DNA of 5,502 nucleotides from Phycisphaerales bacterium (GCA_003153655.1 PMAK01000119.1:380-5881); one strand, 5' to 3'. Shown: positions 1 through 5,502, counted from the stretch's first letter. A program made the numbers and translations. Notes: a model not told the origin generated them from the letters alone.

Positions 1-49
1 CCGAAAAGTGTAACGTTCTGTACGAAAGTGTCCAGTCCCAAACCAATTC

Positions 50-78
50 TTGACACGCCCACCCTCCAATCGTATCCT
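50..78 (+). promoter_or_regulatory. Putative sigma70-type promoter of the kdsB-pyrG operon
   Basis: A perfect -35 hexamer TTGACA lies at 50-55. It is followed after exactly 17 bases by TATCCT at 73-78, which matches four of six positions of the -10 consensus. This predicts a transcript start near 85 and a leader of about 42 nt before the kdsB start codon. The position directly upstream of a two-gene operon supports it. No experimental start is known, and planctomycete promoters are poorly characterised, so this rests on consensus match and spacing only. Confidence 0.6.
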
Positions 79-115
79 CGCTCCGCAGTTCTTAGTTGAC
101 CAGAATCTGTTGTCC

Positions 116-120
116 GAGGA
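116..120 (+). promoter_or_regulatory. Shine-Dalgarno site that fixes the kdsB TTG start
   Basis: GAGGA at 116-120 sits 6 nt before the TTG at 127-129. That is good spacing, and the protein read from this TTG begins directly with the conserved N-terminus of the family. No in-frame ATG offers a better start, so the site argues for a genuine TTG initiation codon. Confidence 0.65.
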
Positions 121-126
121 TCGGCT

Positions 127-879
127 TTGGCTGCGATTTCCGTTATCCCTGCGCGTTTCTCCTCCACTCGTTTCCCCGGCAAAATCGTCGCCTCTGATAC
201 CGGCAAGCCACTCGTTCAGCACGTGGTCGAACGCGCCAAAGCGGCCCGGCGAATCAGTGATGTCATCGTGGCCGCCGACGACCAGCGGATCGTTGATGCC
301 CTCGCCCCCTACGGCACGCGCTGCATCATGACCTCGCCCCGGCACGCCAGCGGCACCGATCGCGTCGCCGAGGTGGCCCGGCAGCTTAGCGAGTCCATCA
401 TCGTCAACGTCCAGGGCGACGAGCCGGAGATCGAGCCGCAGACCATTGACGCCTTGGTGGACTGTCTGGAAAAGGGTGAAGGAGACATGGCCACCGCTGC
501 CACGCCATTCGCACCGGGCGATGATCCGGATGATCCGAATCTGGTGAAAGTAGTTATCAGCCAGGACGGCAAAGCCCTGTATTTCTCGCGATCAAAGATT
601 CCGTTTGAGCGCGATCCAGCCGGAGCCTCGCGGCCGGCATATTATTTACATCAGGGAATTTACGCCTATCGGCGTGAATTTCTCCTGGAGTTGGCCACCT
701 GGCCCCCGACGCCTTTGGAGCAGACCGAAAAACTGGAGCAGCTTCGCGTCCTGGAGCACGGGCGATCGATCGACGTGATCCTGACGCGTCGGGCGGTGCA
801 TGGAATCGACACGCCCCAGCAATACGCAGAATTTGTCCGACGATACCAACGAGGAGCCGCCGCGCAAGCGACGCGATGA
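127..879 (+). CDS. kdsB: 3-deoxy-manno-octulosonate cytidylyltransferase (CMP-Kdo synthetase)
   Basis: This enzyme transfers CMP from CTP to 3-deoxy-D-manno-octulosonate, giving CMP-Kdo for inner-core lipopolysaccharide synthesis in the cytoplasm. The 250-residue product has the usual family length. Visible motifs are the N-terminal nucleotide-binding IPARFSSTRFPGK (residues 7-19), ASGTDRVAEV (74-83), the metal/nucleotide motif NVQGDEP (94-100, Asp98), the Kdo-side HQGIYAYR (175-182), the LEQTEKLEQLR segment (197-207) and GIDTP (226-230, Asp228). Asp98 and Asp228 correspond to the magnesium-binding aspartates of the family. The start is TTG, supported by GAGGA 6 nt upstream and by the conserved N-terminus beginning at residue 3. 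The gene is intact and is followed 4 nt later by pyrG, which supplies its substrate CTP. It shows that the organism probably makes a Kdo-containing outer-membrane glycolipid. Confidence 0.96.
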   Translation: MAAISVIPARFSSTRFPGKIVASDTGKPLVQHVVERAKAARRISDVIVAADDQRIVDALAPYGTRCIMTSPRHASGTDRVAEVARQLSESIIVNVQGDEPEIEPQTIDALVDCLEKGEGDMATAATPFAPGDDPDDPNLVKVVISQDGKALYFSRSKIPFERDPAGASRPAYYLHQGIYAYRREFLLELATWPPTPLEQTEKLEQLRVLEHGRSIDVILTRRAVHGIDTPQQYAEFVRRYQRGAAAQATR

Positions 880-883
880 AACC

Positions 884-2629
884 ATGAGTAATGAAGAACT
901 GCTATTTCGCATCGGCCAATCGACCGAAGAAACCGAATTCTACACCCCGATGCCCGAAGGCTACCGCCGCGGCCATCACAAATACGTCGTCGTCGTCGGC
1001 ACCGTCATGAGCGGCCTTGGCAAGGGAATCTTCTCCTCATCCCTCGCCAAGCTCCTGCAGGATAAAGGCCTCCGTGTCGCCCCCATCAAGATGGAAGGCT
1101 ACTACAACATCGACAGCGGCACCCTCAATCCCTACCGCCACGGCGAAGTCTTCGTCCTCGACGATGGCATGGAAACCGACATGGATCTCGGCACCTATGA
1201 ACGCCTGCTCGATCAGGATCTCAACGCGGCCAACTTCACAACCAATGGCCAGATCCTCTCAGCCGTGCTGAAAAAAGAACGCGAAGGCGGATATCTCGGC
1301 CGCGATGTGCAGTTCATTCCGCACGTAACCGGCGAAGTAAAATTGCGCCTCCGCGAACTCGCAGCCAGGACCAATGCGGACGTGGTATTTGTCGAAGTAG
1401 GCGGCACCGTCGGAGACTTCGAAAACCAGGCCTATCTCGAAGCCTGTCGCCAGCTCGCCTACGAAGAGGGCGAAAACTCCGTCACATTTGTCGTCCTGAC
1501 CTACGTCCTCGAACCCGGCGCGCTTGGCGAGCAGAAATCAAAAGCGGCACAGCTTGGCATCAAGCGGCTGATGGAAGTCGGCATCATGCCGCACATCATC
1601 GCCTGCCGCGCCAGCAGTCCCGTAAAAGAAAAAGTCCGCGAGAAAATCTCGATGTACACCAATGTGCCGATGCGGCGTGTGGTGACGATGCACGATGTGG
1701 ACAGCATTTACACGATCCCCGATGCCTTGAGGACCGCCGGCATCGACCGCGAAGTGCTGACGCTGCTGAATATTCACGACCGCGTCGATCAGGGCAAAGA
1801 CGATCAAGCCCGCCTGAAATGGCGATCATTCGTCGAGCGCATCGAAAAGCCGCGAAAAGACATCAACATCGCGGTCACTGGAAAATACACAGCCCTGCGA
1901 GATGCGTATGCATCAATCATCAAGGCGTCGGAACATTGCGGCGTTCAGCTTGGCGTGAACGTCAATTTCAAATGGATCGACACCACGCTCATCGACGCCG
2001 CCAATGTTGCCAAGCGACTAGCTGACTGTCATGGCATCATCGTCCCCGGCGGCTTTGGTGTCCGCGGCACCGAAGGCAAAATCGAATGCATCCGCTACGC
2101 CCGCGAAAATAAAGTCCCCTATCTCGGCCTCTGTCTAGGCTTCCAGATGGCGGTCATCGAATTCGCCAGAAACGTCTGCGGCATCGAAGGGGCCAACAGC
2201 ACCGAATTCGAGAAGAACTGCAAAAATCCCGTCATCGACATCCTCCCCGAACAAAAGAAAATCGAAGGCCTCGGCGGCAACATGCGTCTCGGCGGCAAAG
2301 ACGTCGAACTCAAACCCGGAACCCTCGCCTTCCAACTCTTCGACAGCGCCCGCACCATCCGTCTCCGATTCCGCCACCGATATGAAGTCGATCCACAATA
2401 CGTCAAAACGCTCGAAGAGCATGGCATGACCTTCAGCGGCAAGCATCCCAAGCAGCCGATCATGCAGATTCTGGAGTTGTCGCAGGAGGTGCATCCCTAT
2501 TTCGTAGGCACGCAAGCCCATCCGGAATTGACCAGCCGCCCGTTGCGGCCGCAACCGCTGTTCCTGGGCTTCTGCCGCGCGGCATTGGCGTATTCGCAGG
2601 ATAAATCGAGGCAAGTTCAGGCGGTATGA
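884..2629 (+). CDS. pyrG: CTP synthase (glutamine-hydrolysing), divergent form
   Basis: This protein makes CTP from UTP, ATP and glutamine. It has an N-terminal synthetase domain (about residues 33-320) and a C-terminal class I glutaminase (about 325-575). Residues recognised include P-loop GLGKG (44-48), Lys69, TDMDLG (Asp101) and VEVGGTVGD (Glu171), corresponding to the E. coli ATP/Mg sites; GGFGVRG; the nucleophile Cys417 in GLCLGFQ; RHRYEV; and the His546/Glu548 pair in HPE. ATG 884 is chosen because it lies 4 nt after the kdsB stop. An upstream in-frame ATG at 800 would overlap kdsB by 80 nt. No clear Shine-Dalgarno precedes 884, so coupling to kdsB is likely. The product is 581 residues, against 545 in E. 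coli, mainly from an N-terminal extension of about 29 residues. Near-invariant motifs are altered: GGVVSSLGKG reads GTVMSGLGKG, KLDPYIN reads KMEGYYN and KTKPTQ reads KSKAAQ. The catalytic residues remain, so activity is expected. Confidence 0.93.
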   Translation: MSNEELLFRIGQSTEETEFYTPMPEGYRRGHHKYVVVVGTVMSGLGKGIFSSSLAKLLQDKGLRVAPIKMEGYYNIDSGTLNPYRHGEVFVLDDGMETDMDLGTYERLLDQDLNAANFTTNGQILSAVLKKEREGGYLGRDVQFIPHVTGEVKLRLRELAARTNADVVFVEVGGTVGDFENQAYLEACRQLAYEEGENSVTFVVLTYVLEPGALGEQKSKAAQLGIKRLMEVGIMPHIIACRASSPVKEKVREKISMYTNVPMRRVVTMHDVDSIYTIPDALRTAGIDREVLTLLNIHDRVDQGKDDQARLKWRSFVERIEKPRKDINIAVTGKYTALRDAYASIIKASEHCGVQLGVNVNFKWIDTTLIDAANVAKRLADCHGIIVPGGFGVRGTEGKIECIRYARENKVPYLGLCLGFQMAVIEFARNVCGIEGANSTEFEKNCKNPVIDILPEQKKIEGLGGNMRLGGKDVELKPGTLAFQLFDSARTIRLRFRHRYEVDPQYVKTLEEHGMTFSGKHPKQPIMQILELSQEVHPYFVGTQAHPELTSRPLRPQPLFLGFCRAALAYSQDKSRQVQAV

Positions 2630-2633
2630 ATAC

Positions 2634-2663
2634 TCCTTAGATTTATGTCGTGAAGGAATTTTT
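2634..2663 (+). terminator. Weak candidate intrinsic terminator after pyrG
   Basis: TCCTT at 2634-2638 can pair with AAGGA at 2653-2657 across a 14-nt loop. A single A and then five T residues (2659-2663) follow. The position just after the pyrG stop, facing a convergent gene pair, is right for a terminator. The stem is only 5 bp with a long loop, so it may not function. Confidence 0.3.
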
Positions 2664-2693
2664 CTGCTCTGGACCAACAATCGTCCAACGTAT

Positions 2694-3140
2694 TCAACCT
2701 GCTGCGGCAACGGCGTGATTACTTCTGGTGAGTTGCTTGTATAACTCTTTTTTGGAAACGACATTAACAGGCGTCAACTGCACGGACACCGTGCGTTGGC
2801 CCTTAATTCCATTTGAAGACTTGAGCCAAGCGTAGCAGAGCGAATTCTGCTTTACATCCGCGACCAACAGCAAAGTCGGTACATTCGAATGAATCATTCG
2901 ATTGAATACATTTCGATTTATGACATAGCGCGATGGCGACGACTGTTCTGTTGACTTCACCTGTATCGCGAAGGTGTTTGTGCCGCCTTTATCATTATGA
3001 AAACCCACCAGTAGATCATATCCAATTTCAGGGGAAGTGGGCCGGGATATAAATTTCGGGTCGAGGTCTTGTAGGAATAGTTCCGCGATTAATTCGGCCC
3101 GCCGACCGACCAAATTGGATTGATTCGTAGAGGTACTCAT
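2694..3140 (-). CDS. DUF4365-like PD-(D/E)XK domain protein (second gene of pair)
   Basis: This is a small soluble protein of 148 residues with no signal peptide or membrane segment. Its pattern fits a PD-(D/E)XK nuclease-fold domain like those annotated DUF4365: an N-terminal helix with Glu16/Glu20 (GRRAELIAEL), then Asp42 in GYDLLVGF, then a strand ending in IQVKST with Gln60 and Lys62. It ends with a hydrophobic strand PTLLLVAD (88-95) and an aromatic segment YAW. The Q-x-K form of the last motif is familiar from Mrr-like enzymes, so catalysis is possible but not shown. Its ATG overlaps the TGA of the upstream gene (ATGA, 3137-3140) and no Shine-Dalgarno is visible, so translational coupling is likely. 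It aligns along its length with that upstream gene. Base composition is clearly AT-richer than pyrG or the sigma gene, suggesting acquisition. The DUF assignment is from pattern recognition only, and its function is unknown. Confidence 0.8.
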   Translation of the reverse strand: MSTSTNQSNLVGRRAELIAELFLQDLDPKFISRPTSPEIGYDLLVGFHNDKGGTNTFAIQVKSTEQSSPSRYVINRNVFNRMIHSNVPTLLLVADVKQNSLCYAWLKSSNGIKGQRTVSVQLTPVNVVSKKELYKQLTRSNHAVAAAG

Positions 3141-3619
3141 GCGAACACCGAAAAAACAGGTTTCTGTACAGTTGTACTCCAGTAGTCCCGAACTTCATTG
3201 TACAGATTCTGAAGATTTTTGCTCGTCAACTCATGCGTCAATGGTATACGCGTCACTGCACGCGGTTCAATTCCGTTGTGCACCGATCGAATAAAAACCC
3301 GTCTTGACGGTTCGTGTACTCCCAAAATGTAGGTTGGCCCAGGAATCTGAAGGAATCGCAAGACGTCGTTCTTCTTTGCCAGTATTCGTATTTCCGTCGC
3401 TTGGTTGCGGAGGGCTGCTCCCGTCGTTTTTACTTGGATGAAAAAATAAGGCCGACTTCCTCTAACTCCTGTAAGTTCAACATAAAAGTCAATCGCCGGC
3501 CACTTATCACTCAGAAAACCTGGCCGAAAAAGAGGCTTCGGAAATGCCGAATAGTCTGTCAAGCAAAGCTCAACTATTTTCTCCCCTCGAAATCCAGTCA
3601 CATCCTGTAACCCGCTCAT
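3137..3619 (-). CDS. DUF4365-like PD-(D/E)XK domain protein (first gene of pair)
   Basis: This is a 160-residue soluble protein and the promoter-proximal member of the minus-strand pair. Candidate nuclease-fold residues appear in the expected order: Glu13/Glu17 in RGEKIVEL, Asp44 in WPAIDFYVEL, and Gln62/Lys64 in FFIQVKTT. A hydrophobic strand PTYILGVHEP (95-104) follows, then RVFIRSV. The order and spacing closely parallel the downstream protein (GRRAELIAEL, GYDLLVGF, IQVKST, PTLLLVAD), so the two are probably ancient paralogues that diverged rather than a recent duplication. The start codon at 3617-3619 lies in the 6-nt loop of a 5-bp GC-only inverted repeat, and no clear Shine-Dalgarno is seen. 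The stop overlaps the next gene's start by 4 nt, which suggests balanced synthesis and possibly a heteromeric complex. A restriction-like or other defence role is inference from the fold alone; a degenerate, non-catalytic DNA-binding role is also possible. Confidence 0.8.
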   Translation of the reverse strand: MSGLQDVTGFRGEKIVELCLTDYSAFPKPLFRPGFLSDKWPAIDFYVELTGVRGSRPYFFIQVKTTGAALRNQATEIRILAKKNDVLRFLQIPGPTYILGVHEPSRRVFIRSVHNGIEPRAVTRIPLTHELTSKNLQNLYNEVRDYWSTTVQKPVFSVFA

Positions 3620-3626
3620 TTGCGGG
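3611..3626 (-). other. Small inverted repeat enclosing the start codon of the first minus-strand gene
   Basis: CCCGC at 3611-3615 and GCGGG at 3622-3626 are perfect complements separated by six bases. On the minus strand the loop reads AAATGA and contains the ATG start of the 160-residue protein. If formed in mRNA, the hairpin would expose or occlude the start codon. It is short and could be chance in GC-rich DNA. Confidence 0.3.
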
Positions 3627-3691
3627 CAAGCCTACGAGAAGTGAGGATACCGATCAATAAACTATCCCTTTCTACGGGAGGCTGGCATGGC

Positions 3692-3719
3692 TTGTGGTGC
3701 CCTTATTTCGGATGATAAT
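3692..3719 (+). promoter_or_regulatory. Possible promoter of the sigma factor-kinase operon
   Basis: GATAAT at 3714-3719 matches five of six -10 consensus bases. TTGTGG at 3692-3697, 16 bases upstream, matches three of six -35 bases. The site is 33 nt before the GTG start of the sigma gene, in the 133-nt intergenic region shared with the divergent nuclease-like pair. Many such sigma factors are autoregulated, so a non-sigma70 promoter may also be present and would not be recognised here. Confidence 0.35.
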
Positions 3720-3752
3720 GCCTCTTGCGATCCTTGATGAGAATGGATACCT

Positions 3753-4313
3753 GTGCCAGCATCTCAAATCACCCAACTTCTTGCCAATCTAAAAAGCGGC
3801 GACCGCACCGCTGTCGCGGCCAAGCTGATGCCGCTTGTCTACGATGAATTCAAAGCCCTCGCGGCCCGGCATCTCCGCCACGAGCGGGCTAACCATACCC
3901 TCCAGCCGACGGCCCTGGTGCATGAGGCGTATCTGCGGCTGATCGATCAATCTCGGGTAGATTGGCAGGGGCGCACCCATTTTTTCGCCGTCGGCGCTCA
4001 GGCGATGCGCCGAATCCTGGTGGATCACGCCCGGCAGCGGAAACGCCAAAAGCGGGGCGGCGGCGCCGGTCGCGTCGAACTCGATGAATCCGTCGCCCTT
4101 GCCCCAAAGCGCGATGAGGAAATTCTCGCGTTGGATGAGGCAATGGAAAAGCTCGCCAAGCTTGATTCGCGTCAGGCCGAGATCGTCGAAATGCGATTTT
4201 TCGCGGGGATGAGCGTCGAAGAGGTCGCCCACACCCTTGGCGTTTCCAAGCGGACAGTGGAAGGGGATTGGACGATGGCCCGCGCCTGGTTGATGCGGGA
4301 ACTGAGCCGGTAG
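3753..4313 (+). CDS. ECF-subfamily RNA polymerase sigma factor (Sigma70_ECF, kinase-linked type)
   Basis: This alternative sigma factor of 186 residues directs RNA polymerase to a specific promoter set. Region 2 spans about residues 7-95. It includes LQPTALVHEAYLRL (50-63) and the region 2.3/2.4 stretch THFFAVGAQAMRRILVDHAR, both characteristic of the planctomycete/acidobacterial family (Pfam Sigma70_ECF, TIGR02999). A basic, Gly-rich linker (96-122) leads to region 4, with the helix-turn-helix MSVEEVAHTLGVSKRTVEGD (153-172). The start is GTG; no in-frame ATG lies upstream, and the first internal Met (26) would remove the first helix. The acidic DAED-type motif that most ECF sigmas carry in region 2.2 is replaced by QPTA, with Thr53 and nearby Thr49 as possible phosphoacceptors. 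A Ser/Thr kinase gene follows 15 nt later in the same direction, and no anti-sigma gene is visible. The target regulon is unknown. Confidence 0.93.
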   Translation: MPASQITQLLANLKSGDRTAVAAKLMPLVYDEFKALAARHLRHERANHTLQPTALVHEAYLRLIDQSRVDWQGRTHFFAVGAQAMRRILVDHARQRKRQKRGGGAGRVELDESVALAPKRDEEILALDEAMEKLAKLDSRQAEIVEMRFFAGMSVEEVAHTLGVSKRTVEGDWTMARAWLMRELSR

Positions 4314-4328
4314 AATGTGGCAGTGAGC

Positions 4329-5502
4329 ATGACTTCCGAGCAATACAAGAAAGTCAAAGAAGTCTTTCTCGCCGTGTGCGAGCATCCCGACGGGGAGCAC
4401 GACCAGGTCGCCGCCCGTCTGTGCGGCGACGACGTGGAACTAAAGGCCGAGGTGCAGTCGCTGCTCGAATCCCATCGCGGCGCAGCCAAAGCCGGCGGCA
4501 CCGTTTTTCTCGGTCAGACCGTCGAGCCAAGCGGCGCGATGACCGAGCCCGATCCACCAGCGGCCAGTGACGACATTCAATCTTCTCACTCACAGGTGAG
4601 AACCGACGCAAAGCCATCGATCCGAAAGCCCGCTTCGGATTTGTCCTATCGTTCACACAGTTCCCACACCGGCGTAACGTCGCACGGCGATCCAGCGAAT
4701 TCCAGCGGCAGGGGACGGTTCGATTCCGGCACGGTTCTGGCCGAGCGATATCGCATCGTAAGTCTCATCGGTCAGGGCGGCATGGGTGAGGTTTACCGCG
4801 CCGATGACATCACGCTCGATCAGCCGGTCGCTCTGAAATTTCTCCCCGCATCATACGAATCCAACCCCGCCTGGCTCGAACGCTTTCACAACGAGGTGCG
4901 GCTCTCCCGCCAGGTGACGCATCCCAATGTCTGCCGGGTATTCGATCTCGGCCAGGTTGATGGGGAGCAGTTCATCTCGATGGAATTTGTCGACGGCGAA
5001 GATTTGGCGTGCCTCCTTCGGAGGATCGGGCGTTTGCCGCGCGACAAGGCCATCCAAATATCCAGGCAGCTCTGCGCCGGTCTCGCCGCCGCACATGACA
5101 AAGGGGTCCTTCACCGCGACCTGAAACCGGCGAACGTCATGCTGGATGGCCGCGGCCAGGTGCGCATCACCGATTTCGGAATTTCCGGCCGGGTCGACGG
5201 CGGCCACGACGCCACCGCCGGCACGCCCGCCTACATGGCTCCGGAACAGTTCACGCAGGGCGACGCCACCGTTCGCAGCGACATCTATTCGCTCGGTCTG
5301 GTGCTCTACGAAATTTTCACCGGGCGTCCGGCGTTTTCCGCTCATTCGATGCCGGAATATTCCCGTCTTCATCGCAGCACCTCTCCGACGCATCCCTCGA
5401 CTTTCGTGGAAGACATGGACCCGCTCGCCGAGCGGGTGATCATGCGGTGCCTGGAGAAAGACCCCAGCAAGCGTCCGGGGAGCGCGCTGGCGGTTGCGGC
5501 TG
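4329..5502 (+). CDS. Hanks-type serine/threonine protein kinase, 3' truncated by window end
   Basis: The reading frame stays open for 391 codons to the window edge. Residues 1-50 form a helical N-terminal module (YKKVKEVF, then ELKAEVQSLLESH) typical of planctomycete and acidobacterial kinases of this kind. Residues 51-133 are a Ser/Gly-rich, low-complexity linker. The kinase domain begins near 136 and has every catalytic element: Gly-rich loop GQGGMGEVY (148-156), VALK Lys170, helix-C Glu189, HRDLKPAN (262-269, Asp264), DFG (282-284), APE (304-306), SDIYSLG Asp318 and the late KRP Arg382. It should be an active RD-type kinase. The missing C-terminus would usually carry a membrane helix and WD40, TPR or similar sensor repeats, but that is not visible. 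The start is taken as ATG 4329, with in-frame GTGs at 4317 and 4323 as alternatives. It lies 15 nt after the sigma gene and probably phosphorylates that sigma or its partner. Confidence 0.93.
   Translation, partial: MTSEQYKKVKEVFLAVCEHPDGEHDQVAARLCGDDVELKAEVQSLLESHRGAAKAGGTVFLGQTVEPSGAMTEPDPPAASDDIQSSHSQVRTDAKPSIRKPASDLSYRSHSSHTGVTSHGDPANSSGRGRFDSGTVLAERYRIVSLIGQGGMGEVYRADDITLDQPVALKFLPASYESNPAWLERFHNEVRLSRQVTHPNVCRVFDLGQVDGEQFISMEFVDGEDLACLLRRIGRLPRDKAIQISRQLCAGLAAAHDKGVLHRDLKPANVMLDGRGQVRITDFGISGRVDGGHDATAGTPAYMAPEQFTQGDATVRSDIYSLGLVLYEIFTGRPAFSAHSMPEYSRLHRSTSPTHPSTFVEDMDPLAERVIMRCLEKDPSKRPGSALAVAA

Noticed and set aside
50..331. 93-codon plus-strand frame starting in the leader and overlapping kdsB
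   Set aside because: Its translation is Ser/Pro/Arg-rich with no domain, and its start codon region coincides with the promoter -35 element.
2670..2687. Inverted repeat TGGAC/GTCCA as a terminator for the minus-strand pair
   Set aside because: The stem is only 5 bp and on the minus strand it is followed by an A-rich, not T-rich, stretch, so it does not fit an intrinsic terminator.
2135..2764. 209-codon open frame on the minus strand overlapping the pyrG 3' end
   Set aside because: It is antisense to well-conserved pyrG sequence, has no recognisable domain and is explained by the codon bias of the GC-rich gene on the other strand.
3314..3610. 98-codon plus-strand open frame within the nuclease-like pair
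   Set aside because: It is antisense to the 160-residue protein, which shares motifs with its neighbour. The plus-strand product is Arg/Lys/Ser-rich with no family pattern.
3626..3656. Minus-strand promoter for the nuclease-like pair (TTGATC, 17 bases, TAGGCT)
   Set aside because: The -10 matches only three of six consensus bases, too weak to list as a feature. Another promoter type may be used.
3645..3751. GGATACC repeated at 3645-3651 and 3745-3751, considered as insertion-site duplications or operators
   Set aside because: Seven bases repeated once in about 100 bp is near chance expectation, and the interval between holds no mobile-element feature.
3789..4400. 203-codon minus-strand open frame opposite the sigma factor
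   Set aside because: It lies fully across the sigma gene and the kinase start, both of which have clear family motifs. Its translation shows no domain pattern.
4851..5393. 180-codon minus-strand open frame opposite the kinase domain
   Set aside because: The opposite strand carries an uninterrupted kinase with all catalytic motifs, so this is a composition shadow.

Overview
The window looks like chromosomal DNA from a GC-rich Gram-negative bacterium, most likely a member of the Planctomycetota or another PVC-superphylum lineage. Three things point there. There is a Kdo-activation gene (kdsB), so a Kdo-containing lipopolysaccharide is expected. kdsB is followed directly by pyrG, an order also known from Chlamydia. 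There is an ECF sigma factor of the Rhodopirellula/Solibacter-like type (Sigma70_ECF) followed by a Hanks-type Ser/Thr kinase. Acidobacteriota is the main alternative for that last module. No species can be named from the sequence alone.

Layout: (1) 1-126 is a leader with a good sigma70-like promoter and a Shine-Dalgarno that fixes a TTG start. (2) 127-2629 is a two-gene operon, kdsB then pyrG, separated by 4 nt. KdsB consumes CTP to activate Kdo and PyrG makes CTP, so product and consumer are co-expressed. The CTP synthase is divergent: it has an N-terminal extension and substitutions in otherwise near-invariant nucleotide-site motifs. (3) 2694-3619, minus strand, is an AT-richer two-gene cassette (about 43% GC in the lines counted, against 60-67% nearby). 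It encodes two small proteins related to each other, both resembling DUF4365-type PD-(D/E)XK nuclease domains, with overlapping stop and start codons. It faces convergently into pyrG and looks like an accessory insertion. (4) 3753-5502, plus strand, holds the ECF sigma factor (GTG start) and, 15 nt later, a Ser/Thr protein kinase cut off by the window end. The sigma factor lacks the acidic region-2.2 motif of ordinary ECF sigmas and has a Thr-containing QPTA there, which fits control by phosphorylation from the neighbouring kinase.

The two most interesting items are the coupled pair of nuclease-like proteins, a possible undescribed two-component defence or DNA-processing unit, and the kinase-sigma module. 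The unusual CTP synthase is third. No tRNA, rRNA, CRISPR array or recognisable transposase was seen.
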